This document shows, one piece after another, positions 60,705 to 64,000 of a stretch of 64,000 bases of DNA (the stretch's first letter is position 1; every line of letters starts with the position of its first letter). This stretch comes from Herbinix sp. (GTDB lineage Bacteria > Bacillota > Clostridia > Lachnospirales > Lachnospiraceae). The stretch spans positions 186,001 to 250,000 of the forward strand of contig JAQSYO010000003.1 in the NCBI GenBank assembly GCA_029256105.1, given 5' to 3'. The notes beneath the pieces are model-generated. The model saw nothing but the letters and a program-made list of their open reading frames with translations. It did not search any database and was not told the origin of the DNA. A program made the translations under genes and the position numbers.

Positions 60705-60724
60705 TCAGATTACGTCAGATTACG
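60705..60724. repeat. Perfect 10-bp tandem duplication before thrE-N
   Basis: TCAGATTACG occurs twice in direct succession (60705-60714, 60715-60724), just after a likely -10 (TAAAAT, 60694-60699) and 26 bp before the start codon. A partial third TCAGAAT follows at ~60731. Confidence 0.6.
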
Positions 60725-60750
60725 TTTACTTCAGAATCAGGAGAATAGAT

Positions 60751-61515
60751 ATGAATTATCAATTATTATTTAAAACAGCTATGTTAGCCGGTGAAATTAT
60801 GTCGCAAAGCGGTGCCGAAACCTTTCGTGTGGAGGATACTATGATTCGAATATTAAAATCCTCTAATTTTCAATCTGTTGATGTATATGCCACAACGACC
60901 GGTATTGTAGCAACTTTATCTGATCCAACAATAGAACCTATTACAGGTGTCAAGCGAATCAGTGACCGAGCGAATAATTTAAGCAGGATTAATGATGTTA
61001 ATCAAATATCTCGAAATATATGCGATGATTGTATGCCAGTGGAAGAGGCTTATGAAAAGTTATTAGCTATTCGTAATTTTAAACCTTATTCTAAAATAAC
61101 GATAGCAATTGCTACAGTTGTTGCAACCGCAGGCTCTGCAGGTTTGTTTGGTGGTACGTTTATTGATTGTTTTATAGCAGCTTTCAATGGACTATTAATC
61201 GTTTTAATCAGCAGATTATCCTACAATCGAATTGATAGCGTTTTCATGATTGATGTTGCGAAAAGTTTTCTGGTAGCATTTGTGACAATGTTAAGTGCAA
61301 ATCTTTTCCACTATACTCACACGGAAATCATTATTATCGGATCTATTATGCCCTTGGTTCCAGGAATTCCAATCACAAATGCGATTCGGGATACATTACA
61401 AGGAAATTACATGTCAGGGACTGCAAGGGCAACGGAAGCGTTTGTGATCTCGCTTGGGATAGCTTTTGGAGTGGGTACTGGTTTGGGATTATTTAATTTA
61501 ATAGGAAGGATGTAA
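60751..61515 (+). CDS. Threonine/serine exporter family, N-terminal-domain protein (ThrE N half)
   Basis: The 254-aa protein has the DUF1212/ThrE pattern: a soluble start with GEIMSQSGAETFRVEDTM (~12-29) and the DVYATTTGIVATL strand, then about five TM helices from ~115, with PLVPGIPITNAIRD (~205). In split systems it pairs with the next small membrane protein to export threonine/serine or related acids. AGGAGAATAG precedes the ATG. Confidence 0.9.
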   Translation: MNYQLLFKTAMLAGEIMSQSGAETFRVEDTMIRILKSSNFQSVDVYATTTGIVATLSDPTIEPITGVKRISDRANNLSRINDVNQISRNICDDCMPVEEAYEKLLAIRNFKPYSKITIAIATVVATAGSAGLFGGTFIDCFIAAFNGLLIVLISRLSYNRIDSVFMIDVAKSFLVAFVTMLSANLFHYTHTEIIIIGSIMPLVPGIPITNAIRDTLQGNYMSGTARATEAFVISLGIAFGVGTGLGLFNLIGRM

Positions 61516-61520
61516 TTATC

Positions 61521-61967
61521 ATGATTATACAAGGTATAAGCGCATTTTTTGCGACCGCTGCATTTTCTGTAATATTTTTTATTCCAAAGAAATATATTAT
61601 TCATGCCGGGATAGCTGGTAGCTTCGGTTGGTTTATTTACTTAATTCTGATGAAACTTCAAGGTGAAAAAGTATTGGCCACGTTTGTTGCTACCTTAATT
61701 GTGGCTTTGACCGCGCATATACTTGCTCGAATTTATAAGACACCTGTTACCATGTTTTTAATTCCAGGAGTAATTCCACTTGTACCTGGTGCAGGTATGT
61801 ATCATATTGTACAAAGTATTCTTGATAATACAGTGGACCGTACCTCCTATTACTTTTTTGAAACTTTACAAATGGCAGGAGCAATCGCCTTGGGTATTTT
61901 TATTATTGATACCTTTTTTAAAAGGGTGAAGAAAAATGTTATTTACCAAGATAAGAATGTCGTATAA
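61521..61967 (+). CDS. Threonine/serine exporter, C-terminal-domain protein (ThrE C half)
   Basis: The 148-aa protein has four to five hydrophobic helices and the PGVIPLVPGAGMYH motif (~92-105) of the DUF3815/ThrE C half, mirroring PLVPGIPI in its partner. It begins 5 bp after the N-half gene with AGGAAGG. The two form one exporter. Confidence 0.9.
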   Translation: MIIQGISAFFATAAFSVIFFIPKKYIIHAGIAGSFGWFIYLILMKLQGEKVLATFVATLIVALTAHILARIYKTPVTMFLIPGVIPLVPGAGMYHIVQSILDNTVDRTSYYFFETLQMAGAIALGIFIIDTFFKRVKKNVIYQDKNVV

Positions 61968-62033
61968 CAGATAACAAAGTATCCATTGAGTGATTATAAT
62001 AACTACATTAACCGAATAAAATAATAAATTAGG

Positions 62034-62062
62034 GCTTGCATCTTGATGGATGCAGGCTTTTT
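62034..62062 (+). terminator. Terminator after the ThrE pair
   Basis: GCTTGCATC (62034-62042) pairs with GATGCAGGC (62049-62057) with one G-T and a 6-nt loop, followed by T5. Confidence 0.88.
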
Positions 62063-62195
62063 GCATTCTATAGGATCTGCAATCAAATTATCACTTATCA
62101 ATTTTGTCAGCTACATATAATCAATTCTAATTAAAGAAAAGACAGAATAGACAGCAATGATAGTAAAGACAAGTTAAGAAAAAAATGGAAAGGTA

Positions 62196-62262
62196 TTGAC
62201 AATTTTAAATATGTGTTATAATATCAATTCATTAATCATAGTATACATACTATAATAGTATG
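62196..62262 (+). promoter_or_regulatory. Osmoprotectant operon promoter with three iterated operator arms
   Basis: TTGACA (62196-62201) is followed by TATAAT at 15 bp (62217-62222) or TAATAT at 17 bp (62219-62224). Just downstream, ATAGTAT (62238-62244), ATACTAT (62247-62253) and ATAGTAT (62255-62261) form two overlapping inverted repeats sharing the middle arm. The position after the start site suits a repressor, perhaps an osmotic or choline-type regulator. Confidence 0.6.
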
Positions 62263-62288
62263 GAATATAAGAGAGGAGCGAATTCCAT

Positions 62289-62951
62289 ATGCAACAAATA
62301 ATAGATTACTTCATAACAAATAAGAATGATTATTTGGAATTAGTAATTCAGCATATTGATATTAGTTTGACTTCAATTATTTTTGCTATGATAATTGCGA
62401 TTCCTTTGGGAATTTTCGGTACACGATGTTGGGGCTTATATAAATTCATCAAAGGTGCATTTGGCACCCTGAGAATTATACCAAGTTTGGCTATTCTAGT
62501 CCTTTGCATTCCGATTATGGGTACGGGAATGAAACCGGCGGTAACCGCTTTAACTATTCTAGCGATACCACCGATTTTAATTAACACAGCTTTAGCTTTT
62601 CGTACTTTACCGGAACCGGTGCTTGAGACTGCTTTTGGTATGGGTATGGGAAAATGGAGGACTTTTTTTACGGTAAAGCTCCCTTTAGCATTTCCATTAA
62701 TCTTTACCGGAATTAAGACAGCCGTAGTTGAAGTAATAGCAAGTGCGACACTTGCGGCTTACATCGGTGCTGGAGGGCTTGGAAGTCTTATATTCACGGG
62801 ACTTGGACTGATGAGAACAGATTTATTAATCATAGGAGGTGCTTCGGTGGGAATGCTTTCCTTATTTTCAGGATATTTGCTTAATGTATTGGATCACCGA
62901 ATTAGTAAATATAAAAATGTTAAGGTTTCGAAGTCAGGGAACAAAGTATGA
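62289..62951 (+). CDS. Osmoprotectant ABC transporter permease (OpuCB/OpuBB-like)
   Basis: The 220-aa permease has about five helices with the binding-protein-dependent permease core: IPLGIFGTRCW, FGTLRIIPSLAILVLCIP and the EAA-like PEPVLETAFGMGMGKWRTFFTVKLPLAFP (~112-140). ASATLAAYIGAGGLGSLIFTGL is typical of glycine betaine/choline/carnitine permeases. RBS GAGAGGAG lies upstream. The downstream binding protein supports the assignment. No ATPase precedes it, unlike the usual opuC order. Confidence 0.9.
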   Translation: MQQIIDYFITNKNDYLELVIQHIDISLTSIIFAMIIAIPLGIFGTRCWGLYKFIKGAFGTLRIIPSLAILVLCIPIMGTGMKPAVTALTILAIPPILINTALAFRTLPEPVLETAFGMGMGKWRTFFTVKLPLAFPLIFTGIKTAVVEVIASATLAAYIGAGGLGSLIFTGLGLMRTDLLIIGGASVGMLSLFSGYLLNVLDHRISKYKNVKVSKSGNKV

Positions 62952-63013
62952 AAAAGATTATCTTCAGACTTAAAATTGAAAGCCCAACAAAAGTGGGCAG
63001 ATGGGAGAATTAA
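62948..63013 (+). CDS. Possible 21-aa coupling ORF between opuCB- and opuCC-like genes
   Basis: ATG at 62948 overlaps the TGA of the permease gene (ATGA). The ORF encodes MKKIIFRLKIESPTKVGRWEN, and its TAA directly abuts the ATG of the binding protein gene (TAAATG). It contains that gene's RBS (GGGAG). The exact fit at both ends suggests translational coupling, but it may be chance. No family is known. Confidence 0.35.
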   Translation: MKKIIFRLKIESPTKVGRWEN

Positions 63014-63925
63014 ATGAAAAAATCAACTCTAAGAAAGTTATCAATCGTAGTATCACTTATATTAGTCGTAGCATCTATTACAGGATGTGCTAAAAAATCG
63101 GAGGATGTAAGCTCCGATAAGAAATCATTGATTAAGATAGGTTCGAAGGATTTCACAGAAAATTTAATATTGGCAGAAATTTATGCACTAGCGCTTGAAG
63201 ATAAAGGGTATGAAGTAGAACGAGTATTTAATGTTGCAAGCGCAGTAGTACATACGACGCTAGTAAGTGGTGATATTGATCTTTATCCGGAATATACAGG
63301 AACTGGATTACTATCCGTATTGAAGTTGCCTTTAGAAACTGATCCACAGAAGGTATATGATACTGTTAAAGCAGAATACGAAAAACAATTCGATTTGGTA
63401 TGGTTAGATTATGCACAGGCAAATGACGGTCAGGGACTTGTAATTACAACAGCAGCTTCCGAGCAATATGGGATTAAGACCTTATCAGATTTACAGAAGA
63501 ATGCAGATAAATTAAGATTTGCTTCCCAAGGTGAATTTGATGTCAGAGAAGATGGTATCCCTGCTTTGGTTGCAAAATATGGTGCTTTTAACTGGGCATC
63601 TTCTAAGGTATACGACAATGGACTGAAATACGAAGTGTTAAAAAATGGTGAAGCAGATGTTGCTGTAGCATACACAACAGAAGGTCAGTTAGTGGATGAC
63701 ACGTTTACCTTATTGGAAGATGATAAATATGTTTGGCCTCCCTACAACATCGCACCAATTATTCGTAAAGCAGTTTTAGATAAAAATCCGGATATTGCTG
63801 AAATTCTCAATGCGATCAACGCAAATATCGATACAAAGACGATAACTTCCTTAAATGCAAAGGTTGATGTGGATAAAAAAGAATATGAAGAAGTAGCAAA
63901 GGAATATTATGAGTCAATCAAATAA
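63014..63925 (+). CDS. Osmoprotectant-binding lipoprotein (OpuCC/OsmF-like)
   Basis: The 303-aa protein has lipobox ITGC (Cys25), then the OpuAC/QBP-type domain: IKIGSKDFTENLILAEIYALALEDKG, VHTTLVSGDIDLYPEYTGTGLLSVL and VAYTTEGQLVDDTFTLLEDDKY. It binds a quaternary amine such as glycine betaine, choline or carnitine. It follows the permease by 62 bp and overlaps the next partial gene by 17 bp. Confidence 0.92.
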   Translation: MKKSTLRKLSIVVSLILVVASITGCAKKSEDVSSDKKSLIKIGSKDFTENLILAEIYALALEDKGYEVERVFNVASAVVHTTLVSGDIDLYPEYTGTGLLSVLKLPLETDPQKVYDTVKAEYEKQFDLVWLDYAQANDGQGLVITTAASEQYGIKTLSDLQKNADKLRFASQGEFDVREDGIPALVAKYGAFNWASSKVYDNGLKYEVLKNGEADVAVAYTTEGQLVDDTFTLLEDDKYVWPPYNIAPIIRKAVLDKNPDIAEILNAINANIDTKTITSLNAKVDVDKKEYEEVAKEYYESIK

Positions 63926-64000
63926 AGTAATCACATTTATACAGAGGTTTCAAGTGCCGGAGGTTGGTTATCAATACCTGGATCGCATGTTTACAGTGGA
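63909..64000 (+). CDS. Partial gene at the window end, probable next subunit of the osmoprotectant importer
   Basis: An ATG at 63909 lies inside the end of the binding protein gene, with AAAGGA 5 bp upstream. The frame stays open to the window end and begins MSQSNKVITFIQRFQVPEVG. The 30 visible residues are not enough to name it; the position suggests a second permease or an ATPase of the same transporter. Confidence 0.5.
   Translation, partial: MSQSNKVITFIQRFQVPEVGYQYLDRMFTV

Overview
The window looks like chromosome from a low-GC, anaerobic Gram-positive bacterium of the Clostridia, most like a plant- or polysaccharide-degrading Lachnospiraceae (Lachnoclostridium phytofermentans-like). This is inferred from AT-rich codon use, strong AGGAGG ribosome binding sites, lipoprotein-anchored solute-binding proteins, a GH65 phosphorylase, LytTR/GHKL and YesM/YesN-type two-component systems, and many hairpin terminators. 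No rRNA, tRNA, CRISPR array, insertion sequence or phage gene was seen.

Layout. 1-2778: the 3' part of a large GH106-like glycoside hydrolase. 3077-18837: an alpha-glucan utilisation locus. It has an intracellular GH65 phosphorylase, a GH15 glucosidase, two paralogous LacI-family regulators, a MalEFG-like importer without its own ATPase, and a very large secreted GH87-type alpha-1,3-glucanase with an N-terminal repeat array and a C-terminal membrane anchor. Copies of one dyad, GTTAACCGATTAAC-like with a central CG, lie at both operon promoters and directly over the predicted start sites, so the locus reads as one LacI-controlled regulon. The model is: GH87 releases alpha-1,3 oligosaccharides outside, the ABC importer brings them in, and GH65 and GH15 degrade them. 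19134-24416: a ferredoxin-domain aldo/keto reductase, a 14-bp tandem repeat, a chemoreceptor and a TIM-barrel protein of unknown function. 24617-27107: a LytTR regulator and GHKL kinase, followed by a promoter with 20-bp-spaced direct repeats and a small Cys-rich protein. 27193-33068: a complete Opp/Dpp peptide importer. 33266-36332: a PAS-GGDEF diguanylate cyclase divergent from a bacteriohemerythrin. 36425-38853: an OadB-like Na+ pump subunit with a 43-aa OadG-like partner and a divergent LysR regulator. 39127-41727: an Smr protein, a Gfo/Idh/MocA oxidoreductase and an orphan membrane-anchored sugar-binding protein. 41878-46541: an MMPL transporter, a heptad-repeat partner and a divergent TetR. 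46614-50421: prfC, then a class D sortase with an LPXTA acidic surface protein. 51177-58987: a YesN/YesM two-component system, a degenerate ABC ATPase, and the Mgl-type galactose/glucose importer. 59218-end: an MFS transporter, a split ThrE exporter, and an osmoprotectant ABC operon running off the end.

Most interesting candidates: (1) the YesM-like kinase with almost no extracytoplasmic sensor, fused into one transcription unit with a tandem ABC ATPase whose nucleotide-binding motifs are all lost, next to an intact sugar ABC importer; this could be a transport-coupled sensing module. (2) The phased LacI operator arrays of the alpha-glucan locus, with two spacer classes and two LacI paralogs. 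(3) The LytTR-controlled small Cys-rich protein. (4) The OadB plus mini-OadG pair without a decarboxylase. (5) A 21-codon ORF precisely bridging two osmoprotectant transporter genes. All functional statements come from reading motifs by eye; no database search was possible.
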